Source: Planctomycetota bacterium (lineage in GTDB: Bacteria > Planctomycetota > J058 > JAJDCQ01). Taken from it: a stretch of DNA of 58,324 nucleotides. Of this stretch, positions 18,940-28,638 are shown piece after piece (the stretch's first letter is position 1; each line of letters begins with the position of its first letter). The notes under the pieces are model-generated. The model ran no database searches, was not told where the DNA came from, and worked only from the letters and a program-made list of their open reading frames with translations. The DNA lies in assembly GCA_029260755.1 (NCBI GenBank), contig JAJDCQ010000241.1:1-58324 (forward strand), given 5' to 3'. Made by a program: the position numbers and the translations under genes.

Positions 18940-19240
18940 GCCTCCCGGCCCCGTGATCGACCCGACCGGCCCCGCTTCTCACTGATTTTGGGCTCGCGTT
19001 CGACAGTCACGAAAAGGGACTCAGCCTTACCAAGTCTGGCGAGATCATGGGGACGCCCTCCTTCATGTCGCCCGAGCAGGCGAGCGGCGAGAAGGCCCGC
19101 GGCCCAAAATCGGCTGGAGTAGCACGATCTGGGTTCGGTCCGGAGAGTCGGGATCCTGGCTGGCATGCGACGCCTCAGGAACGTCCGATCCAAGCGCGCC
19201 AATTCCAGCGCCCGAAGGGGTGGGTCTCGGAAGGCTAGCG
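18940..19240 (+). pseudogene. decayed Ser/Thr kinase fragment
   Basis: The plus strand reads PLLTDFGLAFDS ... LTKSGEIMGTPSFMSPEQASGEKARG from about 18974 to 19105: the DFG to APE part of a Hanks kinase. Just before it, in another frame, VIDPTG reads where subdomain VIb-VII should be, implying a frameshift at about 18970. The N-lobe and everything after the activation segment are missing. Base composition is lower in GC than in the intact kinases. There is no plausible start. It is a relic, not a short functional gene. Confidence 0.75.
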
Positions 19241-19411
19241 GCGATTCTCGTCGACCCAGGCTCGAAGCGTGGCCGCGTCCGGGTGACCGAGTCGGATGGC
19301 CTGCTCGTAGTCGAGGACCGTGCCGTCGAGGTCGCCCTTCTGGCGCTTCGCGGCTCGCGGTCGACCCAGGCGCCGGCGTCGGTCGGATCGAGCTCAATTC
19401 GCTTTCGATGC
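19235..19411 (-). pseudogene. decayed TPR-protein C-terminus
   Basis: On the minus strand RIELDPTDAGAWVDRE is followed, after a one-base frameshift, by KRQKGDLDGTVLDYEQAIRLGHP ... LRAWVDENRR and a TAG at 19237-19235. This is the TPR plus AIRLGHP cap that ends the kinase at 3028-6063, so it is the last piece of a similar kinase. It is convergent with, and distinct from, the kinase relic on the plus strand. Confidence 0.7.
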
Positions 19412-19455
19412 TGCAGCCCCTGGGGAATGGTCAGGGGTTCCGGGCCCGTCCGGGT

Positions 19456-19485
19456 TTGCTCCGCCGGGCGCGCGAGCCGTATCAT
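19456..19485 (+). promoter_or_regulatory. nikR promoter
   Basis: TTGCTC (19456-19461), an 18-bp spacer and TATCAT (19480-19485) precede the nikR ATG by 23 bp. GGAGG sits just before the start codon. Confidence 0.5.
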
Positions 19486-19508
19486 CCATCACGACCCCGG
19501 AGGACTCC

Positions 19509-19928
19509 ATGGACAAGGTGGCGCGCGTCGGAATCTCGCTCGAGGGCGATCTCCTCGCCAAGCTCGATGACTATCTCACCCGCAAGGGTTACAGCAATCG
19601 AAGCCAGGGCATCCGCGACATCGTCCGGGCCCGGCTCGTCGAGGATGAGTGGCGCGACGACGAGACCGAGACGGTGGCGACCGTCAACATCGTCTACGAC
19701 CATCACAAGCGCGAGCTGCTCGATCAGCTCGCGCAGCTGCAGCACGACCATCTGAAGGAGATCGTGAGCGCCCTCCACGTCCACCTCGACCGGGAGCACT
19801 GCCTCGAGATCCTCGTCCTGCGGGGGCGGGCCAGGGACCTCCGTCAGATCGGCGAGCGCATCATCGCCACCAAGGGCGTGCTCCACGGAACGATGAGCTT
19901 CAGCACGACCGGGGGCGCGTTCGCGTGA
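19509..19928 (+). CDS. nikR: NikR-family nickel-responsive regulator
   Basis: A 139-residue ribbon-helix-helix regulator with a C-terminal ACT-like nickel domain. The N-terminus VARVGISLEGDLLAKLDDYL and NRSQGIRDIVR form the RHH DNA-binding fold. The high-affinity Ni site is complete: His79, His90, His92 and Cys98 match His76, His87, His89 and Cys95 of the E. coli protein. NikR represses nickel uptake genes when nickel is bound. No transporter, urease or hydrogenase gene is in the window. Instead two giant kinases start 16 bp downstream, so nikR probably heads that transcription unit. The ATG is supported by GGAGG. Confidence 0.95.
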   Translation: MDKVARVGISLEGDLLAKLDDYLTRKGYSNRSQGIRDIVRARLVEDEWRDDETETVATVNIVYDHHKRELLDQLAQLQHDHLKEIVSALHVHLDREHCLEILVLRGRARDLRQIGERIIATKGVLHGTMSFSTTGGAFA

Positions 19929-19944
19929 GCCGGCCGGACGCGAC

Positions 19945-22900
19945 GTGACCGGACCGCATCGTCCCGAGCCGACCCCTCCGACGACGCCCTTTCCCGCGGG
20001 CGGCGGCGGCGAGCCGGGGCGACGTGATCCCGAGGCGCCGCGTCGTCGTCCTCCGGCGAGGAGCGACCCGCTCTCGGTCGCCCGCGGCATCCCCGCGGGG
20101 CGAGCGGAGCGGGCCCCGCCCGATCCGCCGCTCGCGCCGCCCCCGTCGCGTCGGCCGCCCTCGGGCGACCGGGGCGCCGAGGGGAGCGATCTCCAGAAGA
20201 AGGCCTCATCGAACTGGGTCCTCCAGCCCGGCAGCGACGCCTCCGACGAGGAGTCGTCGCGTCGCCTCCGGACGCGCGAGCGCTCGTCGTCCTCGCGCCG
20301 TGAGCCGACGGCGTCGTCGCGCCGCGAGCGCCCGACCAGCTCGCGGCGCTCGAAGACCTCGCGCCGCCACGCCAGCTCGGGGCCGCCGCCGAGCGATGCG
20401 GACGGCGCTCGCGGCGCCCTCGTCGGCAAGCGGATCGGTCCCTACCGGATCGTCGAGCCGATCGGGGAGGGCGGCATGGGGTTCGTCTACCGGGCGTTCC
20501 ACGACGTTCTGCGGGCGGAGCACGCGGTGAAGGTGGTCCGCCCCGAGCTGCTCCGCGACCCCGAGGCGGCCGCCCGGTTCCGTCAGGAGATGGAGGCGCT
20601 CGGTCGGGTCGATCTCCACCCCTACGTCGTCCGGATCCACTCCACCGGCGAGGAGCGCGGCCTCCGCTGGATGGCGCTCGACCTCGTGTCGGGCGGGTCG
20701 CTCCGCGCCCTCATGCAGCACGGACCGATGCCGGTCCGCCGCTCGCTCGAGCTCGCCCACAAGATCGGTCAGGCGCTCGATCACCTTCACCGCCATCGCG
20801 TGCTGCATCGTGACCTCAAGCCCGAGAACGTCCTCCTCGACGATCGGGGCGATCCGCAGCTCTCCGACTTCGGCCTCGCCCGCACCCACGACCGCTCGGT
20901 CGCGATCACCGCCAGCGGCGTCAACGTGGGCACGCCCGCCTACATGGCCCCCGAGGTGGCCGCCGGCCGGGCGCGCCCCGACGAGCGGGCCGACATCTTC
21001 GCCCTCGGGGTGCTCCTCTGGGAGATGCTCGCCGGGCGCCATCCCTTCGCGAAGACCGGCGAGCCGGCCCTGTCCGTGATGCTCCGGATCGCGACCGAGG
21101 CGCCGCCACCGCTCCGGAGCAGCCGAAAGGAGGTCGACGAGGACCTCGACGCCGTCGTCACCCGCGCGCTCCACCGCCGCGCCGACCGTCGCTATCAGTC
21201 CGCGCGCGAGATGTGCGACGACATCGAGCGCCTGCTTCGCGGCGAGGAGACCGACGCGGCGCCGACCGGACGCCTCGAGCGTGGTCTCGAGGAGGCGAAC
21301 CGCCGCCTCGGGCGTCGCGGTCGCATCGCGATCGCCGTCGCCCTCGCCGCGCTCGGGGCGGGCGGGCTCGCCTGGATCGGCTCGGTCCTCGTCGCGAGCT
21401 CGGTCGCGCGGGACCCCGCCGGCGAGGCGAGGGCCGAGGGAAGGCGCATCCTCTTCGACCTCGCCTCGAGCCTCGCGCCGCCGGCCGGCTCCGACGCGGT
21501 CGCGTGGGCGCGCTCGCACGGTGACGCGGCGAGCGCCACCCGGATGGCCGAGCGGGCCGCCGCCGCGCGCCGATCGCTCCAGCTCCGCGCCGAGGAGGGC
21601 GACGCCGACGACGCCGCGCGCTCGTCGAGGACGCTCGGGACGCTCCTCGGCCTCGCGCGAGTGGTCGCGCTCGCTCGCTCCGGCGCGTCGGCGGCCGCGG
21701 TCGCCGACGCCGGAGAGGGGCTCAGCCTGTCGGTCGGTCCGGGCGAGCTCGCCGCCCTCGCTCCGCCCGGTCGGGACTCCGACGGGCTCACCGCCCTCGC
21801 CAGCCTCGCCCGGTTCGTCCTCGCGGATGCGCGCGCCGATGCCGGTCGACTCGCCGATGCCGCGACGCTCTTCGGCGCGATCGCCGACGACGGCGCCGTC
21901 GATGGCGGCGTGCGGGGCGCGTGCCTCGCGGAGCTCGCGATCATCGATCTCGCGGCCGGTCGTCCGTCGGCCGCCCGGGTCGAGCAGGCCGACCGACTCG
22001 ACCCCGACGGGCGGCAAGGGAGGCGCCACCTCGCCGTCGCGGCCGCCGAGGCGTCGGGCGATGGGGCGGCGGCCATCGCCGCGGTCGAGGGCGCGTCGCG
22101 ATCGGATCGCGCCGTCCTGCGCGCGCGCGCGGCGCGGGTCGCCGGTCGGGTCGACGTCGCGCTCTCGATCCTCGAGCCGCGGACCGACGCGGGCAGCGTC
22201 GGCGAGCTGATCGGTCTCCACCTCCTCGGCGCCGACGAGGGCGCGGCGTCGGCGCTCGCCCGTCGCCTACCCCCGGTCGATCCGCGGGCGGGACGGCGCC
22301 CTCGCGCGGGGCGGCTCCGCCTCGAGGCGGACCTGGCGGCGGCGAGGGGAGATCGCGAGGCCGCTCTGGCGCGCGAGGCCGAGGCGACTTCCCTGGCCGG
22401 GGCGGGTGTCTTCCCCGGCCTCCGTCGGCGCAGCGGGCAGCTCGCGCGCTTCGCCCTCGAGCGGGCCCGCGCCGGGCCGACCCACGACGAGGTCGCGCGC
22501 GCCGACGCCTTCGCCGAGCTCGCCGTCCTCCGGGGCGTCGCGCCGATCGAGCTCGAGCCGGCGCGGGCCGCCGCCTTCGCGCGCGGCGCCCGTCGTGACG
22601 ACGCCGCGGCGGCCGGTCATCGGGCGCTCGCGCGGCTCGACGATCGCGGCGGGATCTCGCGCTCGTCCGCGCTCGAGGCGCGGCGCGTCCTCGCGTGGAG
22701 CGCCCTCGCGGCAGAGCGTCCGTCGCTCGCGCTCGAGGCGCTCGACGACGAGGACGACGCGCCGATCGCCCTCGTCGTGCGGGCGCGCGCCCTCGTCGCG
22801 ACCGGTGACGGCGGCCGCGCCCGCGACCTCCTCGACCGGGCCGCCCGCGGTCTCGAGCCGACGAGCGAGGCCGAGGCGGTCCTCGCCGCCGGCCTCGATG

Positions 22901-24165
22901 CCGCCCGGGCGCGGGCTCGCCGCGCCGCCGGTGAGCCCCCGTCCGCCGCGCTCGGCTCGCTCCGCGACGCCGTCCGCTGGTGGGGCCGCGCCGCCGAGCT
23001 CCGCGGCGATCGGAGCCGGTCGGTGTTCCGGGGGCGCGAGGCCGACGCGCGCGACGGGGAGCTGATGCTCGAGGACTCGACGGCGCTCGTCGACTTCTAC
23101 TTCCGGACGCTCGCGTTCGCGCCCGACGCTGACGACCCGCGCCTCGACGACGCCAGCCTCGCGATGGACCCCGGCGAGATGCTCGTCCTCGCGAGCGGGT
23201 TCCTGACGAAGGCGGACGCCTCCCACGCGTCGTCGGTCGTGATGGACGCGGGCTCGACGAGCGCCCCCGGATCGGCGCCGGCCGACTGGCGCGCGCGCTA
23301 CGTGCGCGCCGGCCGCCTGGCGGGCGGTGTCCTGGGCGCCCATCCGACCTCGGCGACCGCCCTCTCGCTCCGTGGCTGGGCGCGCCTCGGCCTCGGGCGG
23401 GGCGACGAGGCGCTCTCCGACTGCCTCCGGGCCCGCGCCTGGGCTCCCGACTCCTACCACCTCCGGACCTACGAGGCGTCCGGGCGCGCCGCGACCGGCG
23501 ATCCGACGAGGGCGCTCGCGAACTTCTGGGACGCGGTCGCGTTCGGCTACACGAGCGTCCCGCTCTGGGCCGAGCACCCCGGGCTGATGCGGCTCCTCGG
23601 GCCGCTGATCCGGGAGGAGGCGTTCGGTCGTCTCCAGCTCGCGTCGGCGAAGGCGGGCGCGTCCGATCTCGGTGAGCTGCTCACCCGGCCGGGCGTGATC
23701 GCCCCCGAGTCCGACGGAGGCCTCGCCGCCCGCCGCGCGACGCTGGTCGGATACTGGGCGCACGCGCGGGGCGACCCGGCGCGGGCGGCGACGGCGCTCG
23801 CCGACGCGATCACCCGGTTCGAGGCCGCGCGTGAGGAGGTGCCCCCGCACGTCCGCGCGGCGCACGGGCGCGCCGCCGCGGCGTCGGGCGATCGGCAGGC
23901 CGCGATCGCCAGCCTGGAGCGCGCGCTCGTCGACTTCCCGATCCCGCCGCGCCCGCCCGCCTGGTACCTCCAGGAGGGCTACGGCGCCGACCGACTGTTC
24001 GTCGCCCGACGGGCGTTCGACGATCCGGTCGCGGTCGCGATCGGTCTCGCCGATCTCCTCGCCGCCTCGGGGCGTCCCGACGAGGCATTCGACCGCCTCG
24101 CCGACGCGCTCGACGACGTCGTCGACGCCGCGATCCTCGCGCGTCCATCCGGCGACGGTCGGTGA
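19945..24165 (+). CDS. giant Ser/Thr kinase with helical-repeat C-terminus (paralogue A)
   Basis: A 1406-residue protein from a GTG 16 bp after nikR. Residues 1-155 are disordered (Pro/Gly/Ser/Arg, including a SSRR-type basic stretch). The kinase domain has GEGGMG near 174, AVKVV, HRDLKPEN at 288, DFG at 308 and APEV, all intact. A TM helix lies at ~459-482. The remaining ~900 residues are Ala/Arg-rich helical repeats of TPR type. The last ~300 align with the C-terminus of the next gene (APDSYHLRTYEA / APDGYQLIIHEA; VPPHVRAA / VPFHVRAA). Its stop overlaps the next start as GTGA. Confidence 0.92.
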   Translation: MTGPHRPEPTPPTTPFPAGGGGEPGRRDPEAPRRRPPARSDPLSVARGIPAGRAERAPPDPPLAPPPSRRPPSGDRGAEGSDLQKKASSNWVLQPGSDASDEESSRRLRTRERSSSSRREPTASSRRERPTSSRRSKTSRRHASSGPPPSDADGARGALVGKRIGPYRIVEPIGEGGMGFVYRAFHDVLRAEHAVKVVRPELLRDPEAAARFRQEMEALGRVDLHPYVVRIHSTGEERGLRWMALDLVSGGSLRALMQHGPMPVRRSLELAHKIGQALDHLHRHRVLHRDLKPENVLLDDRGDPQLSDFGLARTHDRSVAITASGVNVGTPAYMAPEVAAGRARPDERADIFALGVLLWEMLAGRHPFAKTGEPALSVMLRIATEAPPPLRSSRKEVDEDLDAVVTRALHRRADRRYQSAREMCDDIERLLRGEETDAAPTGRLERGLEEANRRLGRRGRIAIAVALAALGAGGLAWIGSVLVASSVARDPAGEARAEGRRILFDLASSLAPPAGSDAVAWARSHGDAASATRMAERAAAARRSLQLRAEEGDADDAARSSRTLGTLLGLARVVALARSGASAAAVADAGEGLSLSVGPGELAALAPPGRDSDGLTALASLARFVLADARADAGRLADAATLFGAIADDGAVDGGVRGACLAELAIIDLAAGRPSAARVEQADRLDPDGRQGRRHLAVAAAEASGDGAAAIAAVEGASRSDRAVLRARAARVAGRVDVALSILEPRTDAGSVGELIGLHLLGADEGAASALARRLPPVDPRAGRRPRAGRLRLEADLAAARGDREAALAREAEATSLAGAGVFPGLRRRSGQLARFALERARAGPTHDEVARADAFAELAVLRGVAPIELEPARAAAFARGARRDDAAAAGHRALARLDDRGGISRSSALEARRVLAWSALAAERPSLALEALDDEDDAPIALVVRARALVATGDGGRARDLLDRAARGLEPTSEAEAVLAAGLDAARARARRAAGEPPSAALGSLRDAVRWWGRAAELRGDRSRSVFRGREADARDGELMLEDSTALVDFYFRTLAFAPDADDPRLDDASLAMDPGEMLVLASGFLTKADASHASSVVMDAGSTSAPGSAPADWRARYVRAGRLAGGVLGAHPTSATALSLRGWARLGLGRGDEALSDCLRARAWAPDSYHLRTYEASGRAATGDPTRALANFWDAVAFGYTSVPLWAEHPGLMRLLGPLIREEAFGRLQLASAKAGASDLGELLTRPGVIAPESDGGLAARRATLVGYWAHARGDPARAATALADAITRFEAAREEVPPHVRAAHGRAAAASGDRQAAIASLERALVDFPIPPRPPAWYLQEGYGADRLFVARRAFDDPVAVAIGLADLLAASGRPDEAFDRLADALDDVVDAAILARPSGDGR

Positions 24166-27100
24166 ACGGCGGACCGCGACCGCCGCCGTCATCGCCGCCG
24201 CCTCCTCCGCCGCCGGGAGGGCCGGGCGATCCTCGTCGCCGCGGCGCGCCGCCGCCTTCGCGAGGGAGGCCGCCCGCGGCGCTTCCGCCTCCGCGTCCCG
24301 GGAGCGCGTCGGGGAGCGGCAGCGGCAGCGGTCGCCGTCCGGCGATCCCGCCGTCGTCGGGGCACGGACCGCGCCCGCCCGGCCCCGCGATGCCCTCGCC
24401 CCGCTTCCCGCCGCCGATGCCCCCCGCGCCATCGGGGTCGGGGTCGGGCTCGGGACGCCTCCAGGCGCCGTCGTCGTCCGGACCGCCGGCCGGCCGTCCG
24501 GGAGGGGCGCCTCCCGGCGCGCCTCCCGGCTCGGGCTCCGGTTCGCGAGCGGGGTCAGGCTCGGGGCGGGGCGACCTTCGAAGGGCGCTCCAGGGCAGCG
24601 CCCGGATGCGAGGCTCGCGCGGTCAACGCTTCGGCGCCTACATCGTCGACGACACGATCGGGCGGGGCGGCGGCGGCGTCGTCTTCCGGGCGCGCCACGC
24701 CGAGACCGGGGCGCCCTACGCCCTCAAGGTGATCCTCTCGAGTCGAATCGAGGGCGACGACAGCGAGCGTGCCTTCGCCCGGTTCCAGCGCGAGGCCGAG
24801 GTGCTCGCGCGGATCGACGACCACCCGGGGATCGTCCGCGTCCACGCGTTCGGCGTCGAGAAGGGGATCCCCTGGTGCGCGATGGAGCTCGTCGAGGGCC
24901 GCTCCCTCGCCGACGAGCTCGAGCGCGGCCCGCTCCCGCCGCGCGCCGCGGCCGAGCTGGTCGCCACGATCGCGCGGGCGGTCCATCACGCCCACGGCTA
25001 CGAGGTCGTCCACCGGGACCTCAAGCCCGAGAACGTCATCATCGAGGCGAGCGGGCAGCCGCGGGTCGTCGACTTCGGCCTCGCCTTCGACGCGGCCGCC
25101 GATCGCCTCACCAGGACGGGCGAGTTCCTCGGCACGCCCGCCTACATGGCGCCCGAGCAGGTGAGCCGCGGCACGAGCACGGAGTCGGTCGGCGCGGCCG
25201 CCGACGTCTACGGGACGGGCGCGATCCTCTACCACGTCCTGACGGGCAAGCCCCCGTTCTCGGGCAAGGAGACCTTCGCGCTCATCGTCGACGTCCTCAA
25301 CGAGCCGCCCGTCCCGCCGAGCCGCGTCCGCGAGGGGTGCCCCCGGGAGCTCGACGCGGTCTGCCTGAAGGCGCTCGCCAAGAAGCCCGAGCGGCGCTAT
25401 GCGACCGCCGCCGAGCTCGCCGCCGATCTCGAGAAGTGGCTCGCGGGCGAGGCGGTCAGCGCGCGGACCGGCAGCCTGAGCAGCATCTTCAGCCCGTGGC
25501 GATGGGTCCGGACGCGGCGCGCGCGGGTCGTCGCCGGCGTCGCGGCCGGCATCCTCGTCGGGATCGTGGCGAGCGTCGGGATCGCCGTGTGGGTCGGCGG
25601 CGCGATCGAGGCGCACCGGATCCAGCAGCAGCTCGACGTCGAGGTCGCGGCGGCCGAGGCGGCCTTCGCGGTGCTCGCGCACGCCTGCGAGGAGGCCGAC
25701 CGGGCCCAGGCGGGCGGGGAGCCGGCCGACCTCGAGGCGCTCGAGACGGCCGCGGCGGCGGCCGACGTCGTCCGGAGGCCGCTCGAGGCTCGCCTCGGTC
25801 CGGACGCGGGCGGGGCCGCGCCGACGCCGGCGCGTGTCTCCGCGGTGCTCCGTCAGCTCGAGCGCGCCGGGGCGACGGCCGCGATCCTGCGCGGGGCGAC
25901 CGGGAGCGAGCTGCTCGCCGCGGCCGAGCGAGCGATCGGCCCCGGCGGGCTCGGCGCGGAGGACGACGCCGTGGACCGGGCGGCGTTCCTCGCCGGGGAA
26001 TCGTCGCTCGCGCCGGCGACGCTCGACGAGCTCGCCGCGACCGCGCGCCTCGTCGTCGGCGAGGCCCTCACCGACGCGGTCGGGCCGGAGCGCGGCGCGC
26101 CGCTCCTCGGCGCGGTCGAGCGCGACCCGGCCGTCCGGGCGGCCGACCGCGCCCGCGCGCTCCTCGCGCTCGTCGCCTCCGACGCGCGCCTTCAGCGCGA
26201 TCCATCGCGACGGGACGAGATGCTCCAGCGCGCGGTCGGGCTCGATGCGACGGTCGCGCTGGCCGCCCGGCGGATCGCGATCGGCGCGCAGACGCTCGCG
26301 GGCGAGGTCGACGCGGCCCTCGCCACGGCGGACGCGCGCGGCGACGACCTCGGCGACGCGGACCGGCGGTCGCTGCGAGCGCTCGCGTGGTGGCGCGCCG
26401 GGCGCCACGACCTGGCCCTCGCCGAGCTCGAGCGCGTCCTCGAGGACGACGCGGGCCATCCCCTCGGCGCGGTGGTGGCCGTCTCCTGCCTGCTCGACGG
26501 CGCCGACGAGGAGGGCGCCCGTCGAGCCATCCGGCGATTGAAGCGGCCACCGGCCACGGCGGGTCGCCGACCGCGAGCCGCCCGGCTCCGGCTCGACGCC
26601 GAGCTCGCGGCCGCCCGCGGCGAGGGCGCGGCGGCCCTCGCCCGGGAGACGGAGGCGGCGGCGCTCGTCACGGCGGCGAGCGTGCCGGGCGCCCGGGGCC
26701 GGGCGGTGGCGCTCGCGCGCCGCGCGCTGGTTCGGGCCGTCCGCAGCGGCGTCGCGCCGGAGATCGATCGGGCGACGGCCCTGGTCGAGATCGCGATCGC
26801 GCGCGGAGCGTCGGCGGGCCCGCTCCACGTCCGTCTCGCCGCCGCGCATCACCGTGGCGGGCGGGTCGACGACGCGCGCAAGTCGCTGAACCGGGCGCTC
26901 GAGGTGGGGTTCGAGTTCGAGGCGGCGGACGAGGCCGAGCTCGAGTCCGAGGGGCCCGGGACGCACCGCGAGCGCGAGGCGCGGCGGCGATGGGTCGATC
27001 GGCTCATCGCCGCTCGCCTGGCGGTGATTCACGAGCAGCCCGCCAAGGCGCTCGAGCTGCTCGACGGCGAGGGGATGGCCGGCGCGCCGAAGGAGCTCCT

Positions 27101-28538
27101 CGACGAGGCGGAGCGGGTGCGCGGACGGGCGCACGTCGCCCTCGGCGATGTCCCCGCGGCGCTGCGCGCGCTCGCGCGGGCGCCGGCGCCGCCGCCCGAG
27201 ACGCCCTCGCGGGTGCCGGGGGCGTCCGACCTGGCGGCGGCCGACGCCGAGCTCGCCGTGGCCCTGGCGCGGCGGGCGGCCGACCCGACCGGCGAGACGT
27301 CGTGGAACGCGCTCGACCGGACGCGGACGCGCTGGACGCGCGCGGGCGCGATCAAGGGGACGTGGGTCCACGAGACCTTCACCCGCGCGGGCGGGGGCGT
27401 CGAGCGGCACGAGCTCCACGCCGAGCTCCTCCTCCACGACCCGGCGCCGCTGGCGAAGATCTACCCCCTGTTCGTCGGCGTCGGGATCGCGGACAGCGAG
27501 GAGCACGCCGAGGGCGTCGAGGCGACGGCCGTCGCGATGCTCCGGGAGACGATGGCGCTGACGATGCGCGCGGGGAAGGCGCAGGGGATGTCGCTGCTCC
27601 AGAGCGGCGCGCTGACGTCGGGCTCGAGCGCCGACGTCAGCGCGGCGCTCGAGCCGACCCGGCCGCAGTACCGCGAGGCGCAGCGCCTCGCCGTGGCGAC
27701 GGCCGCGCGCGCGCCGGACTCGGCGATGGTCTGGGCCGGGCGGAGCTGGTTCCGGATCCAGCTCGACGAGCCGCGCGAGGGCGTCGCGGCGATCGAGCGG
27801 GCGCGGGGGCTGGCGCCCGATGGGTACCAGCTCATCATCCACGAGGCGGCCGCGAAGGCCTTCGCGGGCGACGTCGACGGCGCCGTCGCGGGATGCCTCG
27901 AGGCGCTCCAGTACGGCTTCGAGGGGATCTACACCTGGGACGAGCTCTCCACCTGGCGGCGGGTCGTCCAGCCGCTGATCGACGACCGTCGCTTCGCCCT
28001 CCTCGAGCTGCTCGCCGAGGCGACCCTCGTCCCCGTGTTGCCCGAAGGGCTCGCTGACACGGCGAGGTTCCAGGGCGAGGCCGAGCTCTTCCGCGCCTAC
28101 GTGAGCTCGTTCGAGGGGTACTTCCGGCTCGGGAAGGGCGACCAGGGGAGGGCGTTCAAGGCGCTCCAGGCGGCGGTCACCCGGTTCGTGAATGCGGGGG
28201 TCGAGGTGCCGTTCCACGTCCGCGCGGCGCGGGCCGAGCTGCTCGTCGCCGGCGGGCAGCCGGCCGACGCGGTCGAGGAGCTCCGGGCGGCGCTCGCCGC
28301 GACGCCGGTGCCCGCGGGGCCGCCGATCCACTACCGAGGCGTCGGCTGGACCGAGACCCAGTTCCACCCGCGACGGAACTACGACGACCCGGTCCACACC
28401 GCGACCGTCCTCGGACGCGCCCTGCGGCTGGCGGGGCGGCACGACGAGGCGTGGAACGTGGCGAGCGCCGCGATCGGGCGCGCGGTCGACCTGGCGCACC
28501 TGACCCGCTACGCCCTCGAGGATCCACGGATCCGCTGA
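24162..28538 (+). CDS. giant Ser/Thr kinase with helical-repeat C-terminus (paralogue B)
   Basis: A 1458-residue protein whose GTG overlaps the preceding stop, implying coupled translation. Residues 1-145 are low complexity (Pro/Gly/Ser with GSGSGSG runs). The kinase domain has GRGGGG near 166, ALKVI, HRDLKPEN with HRD at 284-286, DFGLAF and APEQ, and should be active. A TM helix lies at ~456-480 and a long helical region follows. The C-terminal ~350 residues are shared with paralogue A but with no other gene here. The pair looks like a duplication that has diverged mainly in the N-terminal tail and mid-region. Confidence 0.92.
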   Translation: MNGGPRPPPSSPPPPPPPGGPGDPRRRGAPPPSRGRPPAALPPPRPGSASGSGSGSGRRPAIPPSSGHGPRPPGPAMPSPRFPPPMPPAPSGSGSGSGRLQAPSSSGPPAGRPGGAPPGAPPGSGSGSRAGSGSGRGDLRRALQGSARMRGSRGQRFGAYIVDDTIGRGGGGVVFRARHAETGAPYALKVILSSRIEGDDSERAFARFQREAEVLARIDDHPGIVRVHAFGVEKGIPWCAMELVEGRSLADELERGPLPPRAAAELVATIARAVHHAHGYEVVHRDLKPENVIIEASGQPRVVDFGLAFDAAADRLTRTGEFLGTPAYMAPEQVSRGTSTESVGAAADVYGTGAILYHVLTGKPPFSGKETFALIVDVLNEPPVPPSRVREGCPRELDAVCLKALAKKPERRYATAAELAADLEKWLAGEAVSARTGSLSSIFSPWRWVRTRRARVVAGVAAGILVGIVASVGIAVWVGGAIEAHRIQQQLDVEVAAAEAAFAVLAHACEEADRAQAGGEPADLEALETAAAAADVVRRPLEARLGPDAGGAAPTPARVSAVLRQLERAGATAAILRGATGSELLAAAERAIGPGGLGAEDDAVDRAAFLAGESSLAPATLDELAATARLVVGEALTDAVGPERGAPLLGAVERDPAVRAADRARALLALVASDARLQRDPSRRDEMLQRAVGLDATVALAARRIAIGAQTLAGEVDAALATADARGDDLGDADRRSLRALAWWRAGRHDLALAELERVLEDDAGHPLGAVVAVSCLLDGADEEGARRAIRRLKRPPATAGRRPRAARLRLDAELAAARGEGAAALARETEAAALVTAASVPGARGRAVALARRALVRAVRSGVAPEIDRATALVEIAIARGASAGPLHVRLAAAHHRGGRVDDARKSLNRALEVGFEFEAADEAELESEGPGTHREREARRRWVDRLIAARLAVIHEQPAKALELLDGEGMAGAPKELLDEAERVRGRAHVALGDVPAALRALARAPAPPPETPSRVPGASDLAAADAELAVALARRAADPTGETSWNALDRTRTRWTRAGAIKGTWVHETFTRAGGGVERHELHAELLLHDPAPLAKIYPLFVGVGIADSEEHAEGVEATAVAMLRETMALTMRAGKAQGMSLLQSGALTSGSSADVSAALEPTRPQYREAQRLAVATAARAPDSAMVWAGRSWFRIQLDEPREGVAAIERARGLAPDGYQLIIHEAAAKAFAGDVDGAVAGCLEALQYGFEGIYTWDELSTWRRVVQPLIDDRRFALLELLAEATLVPVLPEGLADTARFQGEAELFRAYVSSFEGYFRLGKGDQGRAFKALQAAVTRFVNAGVEVPFHVRAARAELLVAGGQPADAVEELRAALAATPVPAGPPIHYRGVGWTETQFHPRRNYDDPVHTATVLGRALRLAGRHDEAWNVASAAIGRAVDLAHLTRYALEDPRIR

Positions 28539-28572
28539 CGGGGGCCGGGTTTCGCGCTGCCGCGCCCGCGAG

Positions 28573-28602
28573 TTGACGCGCCCCACCGGCGGGCCGTAGA
28601 AT
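28573..28602 (+). promoter_or_regulatory. sigma-70-type promoter
   Basis: TTGACG (28573-28578), an 18-bp spacer and TAGAAT (28597-28602) followed by CCGCCG. It lies 36 bp upstream of the ATG at 28639 and resembles the microcompartment operon promoter at 47207-47236. Confidence 0.65.
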
Positions 28603-28638
28603 CCGCCGCTTCCCGCCCCAGGAGAGGCCCGCCGCCCG

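Noticed and set aside
19047..19238. A short intact gene of 63 residues reading GTPSFMSPEQASGEK
   Set aside because: It is the activation segment of a kinase with no N-lobe, C-lobe or ribosome site, so a relic.
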